Shown: positions 1 to 8,128, counted from the stretch's first letter. The stretch: 64,000 nt of DNA from Oscillospiraceae bacterium (GCA_910575815.1 CAJTFN010000014.1:62001-126000), one strand, 5' to 3'. The notes: generated from the sequence alone by a model not told the origin. Program-made: numbers and translations.

Positions 1-1
1 G

Positions 2-187
2 ACGGCGGACATTGGATGGCTGGACGGGCGGCGGTGGCTTTATCTGGGGCGGGAGGCCCTGGAGACCGGGGACCGGGTCCTCTGGAAGGGGGAGGGGTTC
101 CGGGTGCGGAGCGGACGGGCCCACTATGTGGGGAACACACTTTGCCATTGGCGGGCCGTGCTGGAACGGGCGAGGGAGACGGAATGA
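2..187 (+). CDS. Phage tail/head-junction protein, 3' fragment (cut by window edge)
   Basis: An open frame enters from the left edge and ends in a TGA at 185-187 that overlaps the ATG of the next gene. The 61 visible residues are rich in Trp, Arg and Gly. Its place just before the terminator-like and sheath genes suggests a head-tail connector or neck protein of a PBSX-like phage. I do not recognise the family, so the role is inferred from position only. Confidence 0.5.
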   Translation, partial: TADIGWLDGRRWLYLGREALETGDRVLWKGEGFRVRSGRAHYVGNTLCHWRAVLERARETE

Positions 188-687
188 AGGAACTGAGAGA
201 AATTCGGGACGCGGTGATTCGCGCGCTGCGGGAAGGGGGACTGGCGGCGGAGGCCGCCTTCCCCTCGAAGTGGGCCGCTGGGGGACGGAAGGCCCTGGCC
301 ACCGTGTCTGTGGGAGCCGTGGAGGGCCGGAACATCGGGTTTTGCGGCTATCTGGGCGAGATCAGGGATTCCTCCGGCGAGGTTTTGGAGGTCTATGGCA
401 AGCGGCTGGAAGGGACCATCTCCGTGGACGTTTGGGCGGAGCGGGCCGGGGAGTGCGACCGCGGCGGCGAGACGGCGGCGGCAGTGCTGCTGGAGGGGCT
501 GCCGGAGGGCATCCGGCCTGGAGAGCTTTGCTGGGAGGGGCTGGCCTGGGACCAAAAGACCGGGCTGTTCCTCCGGCGGGGCCGGCTGCGCTGTGAGGCG
601 CTGTTTCTGGCGGAGAGCAAGGAGGAGGCGGGAGCCTTCCGGGAGTTCAGGTTGAAAGGAGAGTTGCGCAGTGAGCAATTTGCATGA
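184..687 (+). CDS. Putative phage tail terminator/completion protein
   Basis: This 167-residue protein lies immediately upstream of the tail sheath gene, the slot that XkdI/XkdJ-like or tail-terminator proteins occupy in PBSX-type phages. The ATG at 184 overlaps the preceding stop (ATGA), which favours it over the longer open frame. It is soluble with mixed alpha/beta composition, beginning MKELREIRDAVIRAL and with an acidic middle. It overlaps the sheath start by 17 nt, as expected of a tightly coupled morphogenesis operon. A role in capping the tube and joining it to the head is inferred from synteny. Confidence 0.55.
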   Translation: MKELREIRDAVIRALREGGLAAEAAFPSKWAAGGRKALATVSVGAVEGRNIGFCGYLGEIRDSSGEVLEVYGKRLEGTISVDVWAERAGECDRGGETAAAVLLEGLPEGIRPGELCWEGLAWDQKTGLFLRRGRLRCEALFLAESKEEAGAFREFRLKGELRSEQFA

Positions 688-1729
688 GCGGCCGGGGGTT
701 TACTCGGTCTATGACACGGCCTCGGTGGTGTCCGGCGGACGGGCGGCCAAGGCCATCGGCGTGGCGGCCAGGGCCGGTAAGGGCACCGTGGGCCAGGCGG
801 TGACGGTGACGGGCCGGGCCGCGGGGCTGGCGGCCTTCGGCGAGGACACGACGCCGGGAATGGGGACCTTGCTGGACCTGCTTTTCGCCGGAGGCGCGGC
901 GAGAGTGACGGCGGTACGCGTGGCGGACGAGGGTACGGTGGAGGACTATCAGGCGGCCTTTGCCGCCCTGGGGAAGGAGGATGTACAGGTTCTGGTCTGC
1001 GACAGCGGCCAGGCGGAGGTCCAAAAGGCTCTGCGGGCGGCAGTGGAGGAGGCCTCGGGGCTCCGGCATGAGCGGATTGCCGTGGTGGGCTGCGACGGCG
1101 GAGACGTGGAGACCCTGATCGGCCGGGCGGCGGAGCTCAACAGCGAGCGGATGGTGCTGGTGGGCCCCGACGCCCTGGACCGGGGCGGCAAGCCCCTTTC
1201 CGGCGTCTTCGCGGCGGCGGCGGTGGCGGCGCTGGCCGCCGTGGGTGGCGACCCGGCGGTGCCCCTGAACGGCGCGGAGGCAAAGGGGCTGGGAGGCCTT
1301 GGCCGGGACTATGACGACGGGGACATTGACCGGCTTATCCGGGGCGGCGTGACGCCTTTGGAATGCGTGGCGGGAGTGGTGTCCCCGGTGCGGGGGATTA
1401 CCACCCGGACGTCCACCGGCGGCGCGGAGGACGCCACTTGGCGGGAGCTGACGACTATTTTGATCGTGGACGATGTGATTCCGGCGGTTCGCAAAGCGCT
1501 GCGGAGCAAGTTCTCCCGGAGCAAGAACAACGCCAGGAGCCGGGCCGCCATCCGGTCCCAGGTTCTGGTGGAGCTGGAGAAGAAACGGGCGGCGGAGATC
1601 ATCGACGGCTATGACGGCGTGACAGTGAGCGCCTCTCAGGAAGACCCTACCGTTTGCCTTGTGGAGTTCGGGTTCTCCGTGGCCCATGGGCTGAACCAGG
1701 TGCGGCTGACGGTACACATTGAGATTTGA
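671..1729 (+). CDS. Contractile tail sheath protein (XkdK-like)
   Basis: The 352-residue product matches the phage tail sheath family. Its N-terminus (ERPGVYSVY) follows the usual sheath opening, and the C-terminus (NQVRLTVHIEI) has the closing beta-strand pattern of sheath subunits. Sheath subunits surround the tail tube and contract to drive it into a target cell. The start is a GTG at 671 preceded by GAAAGGAGAG. At 352 residues it is shorter than the roughly 460-residue PBSX sheath, so the outer decoration domain is probably reduced. It is followed directly by the tube gene, the normal order. Confidence 0.9.
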   Translation: MSNLHERPGVYSVYDTASVVSGGRAAKAIGVAARAGKGTVGQAVTVTGRAAGLAAFGEDTTPGMGTLLDLLFAGGAARVTAVRVADEGTVEDYQAAFAALGKEDVQVLVCDSGQAEVQKALRAAVEEASGLRHERIAVVGCDGGDVETLIGRAAELNSERMVLVGPDALDRGGKPLSGVFAAAAVAALAAVGGDPAVPLNGAEAKGLGGLGRDYDDGDIDRLIRGGVTPLECVAGVVSPVRGITTRTSTGGAEDATWRELTTILIVDDVIPAVRKALRSKFSRSKNNARSRAAIRSQVLVELEKKRAAEIIDGYDGVTVSASQEDPTVCLVEFGFSVAHGLNQVRLTVHIEI

Positions 1730-1749
1730 GGAGAGGGGTGTCAGGAGAG

Positions 1750-2133
1750 ATGAATGGGTTTCCGACCAGCGCCGACATCTATTTGGAGATGGACGGCAAA
1801 AAGGTGGCGGTGGTGCAGAGCTACACCGCCAAGGCTTCCAAGACCTCTCAGAGCGTGGAGGCCTTTGGCGAGAGCGAGCCGGTGGCCACCATTGAGGGAC
1901 AGAGGAAATACACGCTGGAGCTCACCCGGCTGTATGCCACGGACAGCGCCGTGTCCGACGGAATCAATTTTTATGATCTGGCGGACTTCTCCCTGGTGAT
2001 CTGCAAGCCGGACCGGCGGGTCATCTACAGCGGCTGCCAGTGGAGCGGGATTCAGGAGGACGGGCAGCTGAACGCCATGGTGGCGGAGAAGGTCACCGTG
2101 GTGGCGGCCAAGCGGATGGAGACCTGGGCATGA
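1750..2133 (+). CDS. Tail tube protein (XkdM-like)
   Basis: A 127-residue protein beginning MNGFPTSADIYLEMDGKKV, matching the XkdM/phage tail tube family that forms the inner tube within the sheath. The ATG at 1750 is chosen. A GTG at 1738 in the same frame would add four residues and lies nearer an AGG-rich site at 1728-1736, so it is an alternative. The stop overlaps the ATG of the next gene by the ATGA arrangement. Confidence 0.85.
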   Translation: MNGFPTSADIYLEMDGKKVAVVQSYTAKASKTSQSVEAFGESEPVATIEGQRKYTLELTRLYATDSAVSDGINFYDLADFSLVICKPDRRVIYSGCQWSGIQEDGQLNAMVAEKVTVVAAKRMETWA

Positions 2134-2456
2134 GAGCCATGGATGAGCTGCGGCCCTTGACGGCGGGGCGGCTGCTGGAGCTGTGGCGGGAGTGCCGGGA
2201 GATGGAGGACCCGTTGGAGCGGGTGCTGTGGTGCAACGGACGCATTGCGGCGGAGTGCTGCTTTTTGCAGGGAGAGCGGGTCTATGAAAGCGCGGTGGAG
2301 GTCCTGGAGGACTTGACGGGGCGGCAGCTGGAGAATTTGCTGCGCCGTTTGGCCCAGGGCGGCGGTTCCGGGGAGAACCGCCGCCGGGAGATGGGCGGGG
2401 GAGCGGAAAATCCCGCCTTCGACGGGGCGCGTTTTGAGGCGATGCGGGGAGAGTGA
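2130..2456 (+). CDS. Tail assembly chaperone (XkdN-like)
   Basis: This 108-residue protein sits directly after the tube gene, the conserved position of tail assembly chaperones (gpG, XkdN), which hold the tape measure protein during tube polymerisation. It is acidic with a helical N-terminal half (RLLELWRECREMEDPLERVL) and a Gly-rich tail. Starts and stops overlap on both sides. The assignment is mainly positional. A frameshifted gpG-T extension, common in this family, could run into the next frame, but I see no clear slippery site. Confidence 0.6.
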   Translation: MRAMDELRPLTAGRLLELWRECREMEDPLERVLWCNGRIAAECCFLQGERVYESAVEVLEDLTGRQLENLLRRLAQGGGSGENRRREMGGGAENPAFDGARFEAMRGE

Positions 2457-3220
2457 GGAGCATGGACTATCTGAACTGGGAGCTGGAGCGGCAGCGGGAG
2501 GCTTTGGCGGCGCTGCTGCTGGGCGGCGGGACGGAGGAGGAGCTCCCTCGGGAGCGGGAGGGAAGGCCGCTTCGGGGGGAGGCGGATATCGCTGTCAGAG
2601 GCGGGGCGCGTTCCAGGACCGTTTCGGGGGCTGTGGTGGGACGCCGGGAGGGACCGGAGGTGGACAGCGCCTGGGATGGTGTTTTGCGGGCCCGGTGGGC
2701 CGGGGAACGGACAGGCTGGTGGACGGGGGCTTCGGAGGAGCCTGCCGGTAGCGGGAGAGTGCGTTTTTCGGACGGCGGGACAGGCGTCCGGAAAACCTCC
2801 GGGGGAGATTTCCCCCGGAGGGCCATCCGGCGGGGGCTAGAGGAGACGGCGGGGGACGGTGGGGCGCTCTTTGCCGGGACGCGGCTTGGCGGGGCGGACC
2901 GCGGAGGCCGGGAGGACAGCGGCGGGGCTTCGGAGGTGCGGAGGTCTGGAGAAAGCCTTGGCGGGGAGCGCGCCGGAGGCGGGGATGCTTCCATGGCTTC
3001 GGAAGGGGCTGCGGGGAGGCTTTGGAGGGATCGAGGCGGCGGAGTGCCGGAGCTGTCCGGATTGCCGGTTTTTCAGGAGATCACCGAGGGCGGCGGGAGA
3101 TTTTTCGGGCGGGCCGAAGGGGCTTTTGCGGCGGTTTGGACCGGGGACGGGGCCAGAGCGTTGTCCAGGGCCGTACAGCGGGACGCCCGGCGCTATGACG
3201 GCGGCTTTACGATCTATTGA
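2453..3220 (+). CDS. Short low-complexity protein in the tape-measure position
   Basis: A 255-residue product lies exactly where a tape measure protein (XkdO, over 1000 residues) is expected, between the chaperone and the LysM baseplate gene. It is extremely rich in Gly, Arg and Glu. It has no hydrophobic segments, no long coiled coil and no muramidase domain. The C-terminus (ALSRAVQRDARRYDGGFTIY) looks folded. The GTG at 2453 overlaps the previous stop; an ATG at 2462 is an alternative. It could be a drastically shortened tape measure, an unrelated protein after loss of the tape measure, or a decayed gene. Confidence 0.5.
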   Translation: MRSMDYLNWELERQREALAALLLGGGTEEELPREREGRPLRGEADIAVRGGARSRTVSGAVVGRREGPEVDSAWDGVLRARWAGERTGWWTGASEEPAGSGRVRFSDGGTGVRKTSGGDFPRRAIRRGLEETAGDGGALFAGTRLGGADRGGREDSGGASEVRRSGESLGGERAGGGDASMASEGAAGRLWRDRGGGVPELSGLPVFQEITEGGGRFFGRAEGAFAAVWTGDGARALSRAVQRDARRYDGGFTIY

Positions 3221-3261
3221 CGGGCCGGGGCTTCCCCGGGCCCGAGAGAGGGGGACTGGAC

Positions 3262-3837
3262 GTGCGGCTGACGCCGATGCGATTTAAGGATTTTACATGG
3301 CCGCACAACCCGGAGGTGTACACGGTGGAATACCGGCGGCGGCTGGCCGTCCACCAGGCGCCCTTCGGGGGATGCGTGATGCAGGAGCTGGGGGGCTCCT
3401 ATCGAGTGCTGAAGGGGGAGGGCGTGTTCGCGGGACGGGACGCTTACGCCCAGTTTAAGGCCTTGGCGGAGACCTTCCGGACGGAGGGGCCGGGGCTGCT
3501 GGTCCATCCGGTGTGGCAGACGGAACGGGCCTATTTTGTGTCCCTGGAGGCGGTGGAGGAGCCGCTGCCGGATTTTGTGCGATACCGCTTTGAGTTCTGG
3601 GAGGACTGGGGCGGCTATGAGGGGGAGTGGAGGGAGGTCCCGGCTGGCGGGGAGAGCGCCGGCCATCCGGCGGCGGGGGCCGCGGGGACTGCCCGGGCGC
3701 ACACGGTGCGGCAGGGGGAAACTCTTTGGGGAATCGCCCGGCAGTACGGCGTGGAACTGGCGGCGCTGCTCCGGGCGAACCCCGGAATCAAAAACGCCAA
3801 CTTGATTTACCCCGGAGAGGCGGTGAGGATTCCGTGA
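3262..3837 (+). CDS. LysM-domain baseplate/tail protein (XkdP-like)
   Basis: A 191-residue protein with an N-terminal XkdP-like domain (RFKDFTWPHNPEVYTVEYRR) and a C-terminal LysM domain at about residues 140-191 (HTVRQGETLWGIARQYG). LysM modules bind peptidoglycan; in myophages this protein sits at the tube tip or baseplate. The start is taken as the GTG at 3262 after a purine-rich site. Upstream in-frame residues look non-coding. The stop overlaps the next gene's GTG. Confidence 0.85.
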   Translation: MRLTPMRFKDFTWPHNPEVYTVEYRRRLAVHQAPFGGCVMQELGGSYRVLKGEGVFAGRDAYAQFKALAETFRTEGPGLLVHPVWQTERAYFVSLEAVEEPLPDFVRYRFEFWEDWGGYEGEWREVPAGGESAGHPAAGAAGTARAHTVRQGETLWGIARQYGVELAALLRANPGIKNANLIYPGEAVRIP

Positions 3838-4787
3838 CGGGACGGATTTACACGGCGGACCACAAGGTGTATGAGCTGCCTCCGCTGCTGAGCTGGGAGG
3901 TGACCCACACGGGGACGGTGCCCTGCGACAGCTTTTCGGTGACCTTCCTTTTCCAAAGGGAGATGGCCCCGATGCTGCGGGGGGCGGCGGGCTTCGTGGC
4001 GGAGGACCGGGGGCAGGTGATGCTCCGGGCCGTGGTGGACGAGTACACGGTGGATCTGAACGGCGGCGGCCTCACGGCCACCGTCAACGGACGGGGATAC
4101 GCGGCCAGGTTGCTGGACAACGAGTCCCGGCCGGTCACCTATCAGCAGGCCACGCTGGAGGAGATTCTCCGGAACCACGCGGAGCCCTACGGCCTGACCT
4201 GCAAGGGAACCGCCGGGCTCCGGGCCGGGGTGGACTACACTGTGGCGGCGGGGTCCAGCCAGTGGAAGGCGGTGGAGAATTTCTGCCGGACCTTTGGGGG
4301 CTTTTCCCCCCGGTTCAGCCGGGAGGGAGAGCTTCTGGCCGGGCCGGAGGAGGTTGGCCGGACTTTGGTAATCGGCGGGCACACGCCGGTGCTGGGTTGC
4401 ACGCTGCGGGAGGACCATTACGGGGTGGCCACGGAGGTTCTGGTCATCGACAAGACCCAGAACAAGTCCTTCTCCGTGAAAAACCAGGAGCGGATCGACG
4501 GCGGTGGCCAGTGCCGCCGGGTGGTCTACACCCCGGGACAGAGCACCTGGGATGCTATGCGCTATACCGGGGAGTATCAGATTCAAAAGTCCCGGGAGGA
4601 CGCCTGGGCGGCGGAGGTGATTTTGCCGGGAAGCTTCCTCGCCTTCCCTGGAGACCGGGCGGAGCTGTCCCTGGAACGGATGGGACTGCTGGGGACCTTC
4701 CGGGTGGCGGAGGCGGAGAACCGCTTCAGCCAGCGGGAGGGGGCGACGGCGGCACTGACTCTGAAACCGCTGTTAGAGAGGAAATGA
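3834..4787 (+). CDS. Baseplate hub protein (XkdQ/gp27-like)
   Basis: A 317-residue protein equivalent in length and position to PBSX XkdQ, which corresponds to the gp27/gpD hub that joins tube and spike. It contains the expected hub signature around NGRGYAARLLDNESRPVTYQ and later WDAMRYTGEYQIQKSREDAW. The GTG start at 3834 overlaps the preceding stop (GTGA); the long upstream open stretch is a shadow of the LysM gene. Confidence 0.8.
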   Translation: MTGRIYTADHKVYELPPLLSWEVTHTGTVPCDSFSVTFLFQREMAPMLRGAAGFVAEDRGQVMLRAVVDEYTVDLNGGGLTATVNGRGYAARLLDNESRPVTYQQATLEEILRNHAEPYGLTCKGTAGLRAGVDYTVAAGSSQWKAVENFCRTFGGFSPRFSREGELLAGPEEVGRTLVIGGHTPVLGCTLREDHYGVATEVLVIDKTQNKSFSVKNQERIDGGGQCRRVVYTPGQSTWDAMRYTGEYQIQKSREDAWAAEVILPGSFLAFPGDRAELSLERMGLLGTFRVAEAENRFSQREGATAALTLKPLLERK

Positions 4788-4800
4788 GGAGGAGGATTTT

Positions 4801-5196
4801 ATGTGGCTGGCAAAGCAGATGAAGTCCGGCGTGTTTACGGCAGACGCCGATTTGGGCGTGACCACCATCGCCGGAGACCGGGTGGGAGTGATTACCCGGG
4901 GAGAGGTCCGGAATTTGCCGGTTTACGGGCCCGGGGGCTATCTGTGGGCTCCCGCCAACGGGGCGGCGGTGCTGGTGGTGAAGGGCGGCCCTGGCGGAGA
5001 GGAGCAGTGCGTGGCGGGGACAAGGCCGGCGAAAGCGCCGGTGAACGTTCTGCCCGGTGAGGTTTGCCTCTACGGCCCCGGCGGGAATTCGGTGTACCTG
5101 CGCCAGGACGGGAGCGTGGAAATCCGGGGCGGGAAGGTGTCCATCTCCGGGGAGCTGGAGATTAACGGGCAGCCCTATCAGCCCTGCGCGTGCTGA
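4801..5196 (+). CDS. Baseplate spike protein (gpV-like)
   Basis: A 131-residue protein with an OB-like N-terminal half (TTIAGDRVGVITRGEV) followed by Gly-rich beta strands (LYGPGGNSVYLRQDGSVEI), the pattern of gpV/gp138-type membrane-puncturing spikes. It ends in Cys-Ala-Cys, which could bind a metal at the tip, though the usual HxH tip motif is absent. It follows the hub gene and has a GAGGAGG site just upstream of its ATG. Confidence 0.75.
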   Translation: MWLAKQMKSGVFTADADLGVTTIAGDRVGVITRGEVRNLPVYGPGGYLWAPANGAAVLVVKGGPGGEEQCVAGTRPAKAPVNVLPGEVCLYGPGGNSVYLRQDGSVEIRGGKVSISGELEINGQPYQPCAC

Positions 5197-5206
5197 GGGA
5201 GGAACC

Positions 5207-5557
5207 ATGGAGCTGGAACTGAGAGACGGAGACTATGTGGCCGACGGCGTGGGGGGCCTTCGGCGGGTGGGAGGCCGGGAGGCCTTGCTGCAGCGGGTGC
5301 TCTTCCGGCTCTGCGCCCGGCGGGGGGCCTTCCCCTTCTGGGAGAGTCTGGGAAGCCGGTTGTGGGAGCTGGGAAGGGCGCCGGGGACAGAGCGCCGGAG
5401 CGCCGCCCGGCAATACGTGACGGAGGCCCTGGCGGAGGAGCCGGTGACGGTGGAGGATGTGGACCTGGAACAGGGGACGGCGGGGGCTGCGGCGGTGACG
5501 GTGCGGCTGCGTTATCAGGGGGAGTCCCTGCCGGTGACGGTGGAGGTCCCTCTGTGA
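5207..5557 (+). CDS. Baseplate wedge protein (gp25/XkdS-like)
   Basis: A 116-residue protein between the spike and baseplate J genes, the fixed place of gp25/DUF2634 (XkdS) proteins. The ALLQRVLFRLCARRGAFPFW stretch resembles the helix that links wedge to sheath in this family. The ATG at 5207 has a good GGGAGGAAC site. Confidence 0.75.
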   Translation: MELELRDGDYVADGVGGLRRVGGREALLQRVLFRLCARRGAFPFWESLGSRLWELGRAPGTERRSAARQYVTEALAEEPVTVEDVDLEQGTAGAAAVTVRLRYQGESLPVTVEVPL

Positions 5558-5581
5558 GGTCCGAAAAAGGGGGGAGTGAGC

Positions 5582-6643
5582 GTGCGGAAAATTGAGACGA
5601 TTTATGAGGAGCTGCTGGAGGCCTTTGGCCAGCGGGCGGGCTTTGTGCCAGAGGCGGGCTGCGACCTGGCGGTGCGGCTGTGGGCCATGGCGGCGGAGCT
5701 CCAGGCCTTGGAGCAGCAGGCAGAGTGGGTGTTGGACCAGAGCTTTCCGCAGACGGCCCAGGGGGTCTATTTGGACCGCCATGGGCTTATGCGGGGTCTG
5801 AGGCGGCTGCCCGCCACCCGGTCCGCGGGGAGTCTGCGCTTTTCCGTGGAGACTCCGCCGGCGATGGATTTGACCATTCAGGCGGGGACGGTTTGCATGA
5901 CGGCGGAGGAGGTCCGGGTCCAAACGACGGAGGACGCGCTTCTCCCGGCGGGAGCCATGTTCGCTGACGCGCCGGCGGAGGCCCTGGAGGCCGGGGCGGG
6001 GGGCAATGTGGTACCGGGTGCGGTGCGGCTTTTGACGGCCTGCCCTGTGGCGGTGACGGCGGTAACCAACCCCAACGCCTTTACCGGCGGCAGCGACAGC
6101 GAGGGGGACGAGGCGTTCCGGGCCAGGATTCTGGAGAGTTACCAGCGGCTGCCCAACGGAGCCAACACCGCCTGGTACGAGGCGACGGCCATGAGCTACC
6201 CCGGTGTGACGGCGGCCAAGGCCGTGGGCCGGGCGGAGGGGCCGGGGACGGTGAACGTATATGTCACCGGCGAGAACGGTCTGCCCAGCCAGGAGCTGCT
6301 GGAAGGCCTGGGGGCGGAGCTCCAGGAGAAACGGGAGATCGCCGTGACCGTGAAGGTCCTGGCGCCCGCCACCCGGAGAGTGAATGTGTCTGTGGCGGTA
6401 AAGCCCAGGGAGGGCGCGGACCAGGAGACGGTGCTGGAGGCGGCCCGGCAGGCCGTGGCCGGTTTCTTCGGCGGGCGGCTGCTGGGCCGGGCCGTGCTGC
6501 TGGCGGAGCTGGGAAACAGGCTCTATGAGCTGGAGGGCGTGGAGAACTACCGTTTCACTGCCCCGGCGGAGGATCTTCCGGCGGACAGCACGGTGCTTCC
6601 CGTGCTGGGAACCCTGGAAGTGACGGCGCTGGGAGGGAGCTGA
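5582..6643 (+). CDS. Baseplate J-like protein (XkdT-like)
   Basis: A 353-residue member of the baseplate J family (T4 gp6, P2 gpJ, XkdT), which forms the ring of wedges. Hallmarks are the N-terminal YEELLEAFGQRAGFVPEAG, the TGGSDSEGDEAFRARILESY motif near residue 180 and NTAWYEATAMSYPGV. The GTG at 5582 is favoured because the G-rich site ends about 6 nt upstream; an in-frame GTG at 5576 would add two residues. Confidence 0.88.
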   Translation: MRKIETIYEELLEAFGQRAGFVPEAGCDLAVRLWAMAAELQALEQQAEWVLDQSFPQTAQGVYLDRHGLMRGLRRLPATRSAGSLRFSVETPPAMDLTIQAGTVCMTAEEVRVQTTEDALLPAGAMFADAPAEALEAGAGGNVVPGAVRLLTACPVAVTAVTNPNAFTGGSDSEGDEAFRARILESYQRLPNGANTAWYEATAMSYPGVTAAKAVGRAEGPGTVNVYVTGENGLPSQELLEGLGAELQEKREIAVTVKVLAPATRRVNVSVAVKPREGADQETVLEAARQAVAGFFGGRLLGRAVLLAELGNRLYELEGVENYRFTAPAEDLPADSTVLPVLGTLEVTALGGS

Positions 6644-6644
6644 G

Positions 6645-7223
6645 ATGTACGAGGAATTTTTAAAGACTTTGCTGGCTCCGCTGGGAGTCTACCGGCTGGA
6701 CCGGGATTCCCTCAGCGGCGCGGAGCTCTATGCCCTGGGCCGGGGACTGGACGCCGTGGCGGAACGGCTGGAACGGGCGGAGCGGGAGGGTGTCACCGCC
6801 ACGGCGGAGGACGAGGGCCTCCGCCGCCGGGAGGCGCTGTTTCTTCGCCGGCCTGTGGCCACCACCGTCCAGGAGCGCCGGGACGCCATCGCGGCTCTGC
6901 TGCAAATCGACGGCGACAGCCTGACACCGGAGGCCATCAACCGTACCATCTCCGGCTGCGGCATCCGGGCCCGGGCCACGGAGCTGGGGACAAATAAGGT
7001 GCAGGTGGAGTTCCCGGGCACGCCGGGGGTTCCGCCGGAGTTTAACCAGATTGAGAAGATCATTTTGGATATCCTCCCCTGCCATCTGGACGTGGAATTC
7101 CGGCTCCAGTATCTGACCTGGGCCCTGTGCCATAAGGGCCGGTACACCTGGGAGCACGTGGAAAAACAGGGGTATAACTGGAGAATGTTTCAGCTGGCGG
7201 TGCCTCCAGAGGCGGCGGGCTGA
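6645..7223 (+). CDS. DUF2313 (YmfQ/XkdU-like) tail protein
   Basis: A 192-residue protein of the YmfQ/XkdU family, the last baseplate component in PBSX and Mu-like tails. The AAL(L)QIDGDSLTPEAINRTI block and a C-terminal half built around LPCHLDVEFRLQYLTW fit the family. It starts 1 nt after the baseplate J stop. Tail fibre genes normally follow, but here transcription meets a hairpin, so this is the last gene of the module. Confidence 0.8.
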   Translation: MYEEFLKTLLAPLGVYRLDRDSLSGAELYALGRGLDAVAERLERAEREGVTATAEDEGLRRREALFLRRPVATTVQERRDAIAALLQIDGDSLTPEAINRTISGCGIRARATELGTNKVQVEFPGTPGVPPEFNQIEKIILDILPCHLDVEFRLQYLTWALCHKGRYTWEHVEKQGYNWRMFQLAVPPEAAG

Positions 7224-7235
7224 GGCTGCATAGAA

Positions 7236-7282
7236 AAAGAACGGGAGAGGCCCTGTGGGACCTCTCCCGTTTGTGCGTTTGA
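7236..7282. terminator. Bidirectional terminator between convergent operons
   Basis: A 10-bp perfect stem (ACGGGAGAGG, 7241-7250; CCTCTCCCGT, 7261-7270) is flanked by A-rich sequence on the left and T-rich on the right. It can end both the tail operon (+) and nothing obvious on the minus side except read-through from 7291-7892. Confidence 0.75.
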
Positions 7283-7290
7283 TTCTTTTG

Positions 7291-7491
7291 TCAGAAGCCC
7301 TCCAGCTCCCGCTGGATCAATCGGTTTGCGAGCTCAAAGGCCCGTATCCGCCTCTCCGCCAAGGTGATTTGGGATTTATAGCGCTCCGGGTGCTCTTTTT
7401 CCCGCAGGGTTTTGCAGGTTTCCCGGAGCTTGTGGAGCGTGGAGTCGATCTGGCGTTTCGCCTCGGTCAGGTCGTCTTTGGTAAAGTCCAT
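7291..7491 (-). CDS. Small conserved-looking helical protein
   Basis: A 66-residue, charged and probably all-helical protein (MDFTKDDLTEAKRQIDSTLH to LIQRELEGF). It has no signal peptide or cysteines. It lies 8 nt downstream of the gene at 7500-7892 and shares its strand, so they are likely co-transcribed. I do not assign a function. Confidence 0.6.
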   Translation of the reverse strand: MDFTKDDLTEAKRQIDSTLHKLRETCKTLREKEHPERYKSQITLAERRIRAFELANRLIQRELEGF

Positions 7492-7499
7492 ATTGCCTC

Positions 7500-7892
7500 C
7501 TAATGTTCGGGCGTCCGCATTTCCTTGGCGAGGGACTTCAGGCTCTGGGCGTTTCGCGTCTCCAGGGCCTTGATCAGCGCGTCCTCTCTTCCGGCAAGGT
7601 TCTCCCTGTCAAACAGCAGGGCGTTCCATAGATCGTGGAGGGCGGAGGAGAAAGCGGGGTCCGCCTCGTACCAATAGGCCGCGTATGCATCGCTGGCCAA
7701 AGCCGCCGCGACCTCCGGGCGGTATTGGGCTTTCAGCTCCTCCAGCCGGTCCGCGGCAAAGGAGAGCAGGGCCTGACCGATCTGCTCTTGGCGCTGGGCC
7801 TCGTCTCGCCGCCCTTGCCGGAACCCCAGGGAAAAACTCAGGCAGACGAGAAAGACCGCGGCAGCTGCTCCGAGTACCACCCGTTTTTTCAT
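7500..7892 (-). CDS. Membrane-anchored hypothetical protein
   Basis: A 130-residue protein with a Lys-Lys-Arg start and one hydrophobic segment (VVLGAAAAVFLVCLSFSLGF, residues 5-24), then a charged helical domain outside the membrane. There is no lipobox (the Cys is inside the segment). It is probably an anchored extracytoplasmic protein of unknown role. The ATG is preceded by GGAGGACACGCC. Confidence 0.6.
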   Translation of the reverse strand: MKKRVVLGAAAAVFLVCLSFSLGFRQGRRDEAQRQEQIGQALLSFAADRLEELKAQYRPEVAAALASDAYAAYWYEADPAFSSALHDLWNALLFDRENLAGREDALIKALETRNAQSLKSLAKEMRTPEH

Positions 7893-7965
7893 GGCGTGTC
7901 CTCCTGCCGAATTCGAGAATTGCCTCCCGCGAGGGCGTGGCCGGTCCGCTCCGCGAACCGGCCCG

Positions 7966-8012
7966 CACCATGAAGGAAAAGACAGGCAACGCCTGTCTTT
8001 TCCTTCATGGTG
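7966..8012 (-). terminator. Perfect 22-bp inverted repeat at the tRNA-Leu 3' end
   Basis: Arms 7966-7987 and 7991-8012 are perfect reverse complements with a 3-nt loop. The right arm includes the encoded CCA end of the adjacent tRNA-Leu. Read on the minus strand, the core is GACAGGC-GTT-GCCTGTC followed by TTTTCC, an intrinsic terminator for the tRNA operon, extended by unusually long flanking complementarity. Confidence 0.75.
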
Positions 8013-8095
8013 CGCGAGGCGGGACTTGAACCCGCACGTCCGTAAAGGACACTAGAACCTGAATCTAGCGAGTCTGCCAATTCCACCACTCGCGC
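8008..8095 (-). tRNA. tRNA-Leu (CAG)
   Basis: An 88-nt class II tRNA with the CCA encoded. The acceptor stem is GCGCGAG/CTCGCGC, the anticodon loop is TTCAGGT (anticodon CAG), and there is a long variable arm and a GTTCAAGTC T loop. It is identical to the copy at 8181-8268 and is the last gene of a three-tRNA operon. Confidence 0.95.
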
Positions 8096-8128
8096 GTCGA
8101 TATGAACTTGAAGAGTCCCTCTGAGGGT

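Noticed and set aside
2130..2470. Programmed frameshift joining the tail chaperone and the next gene
   Set aside because: The two genes overlap by GTGA and a frameshift is typical of the family, but I could not find a convincing slippery heptamer near the stop.
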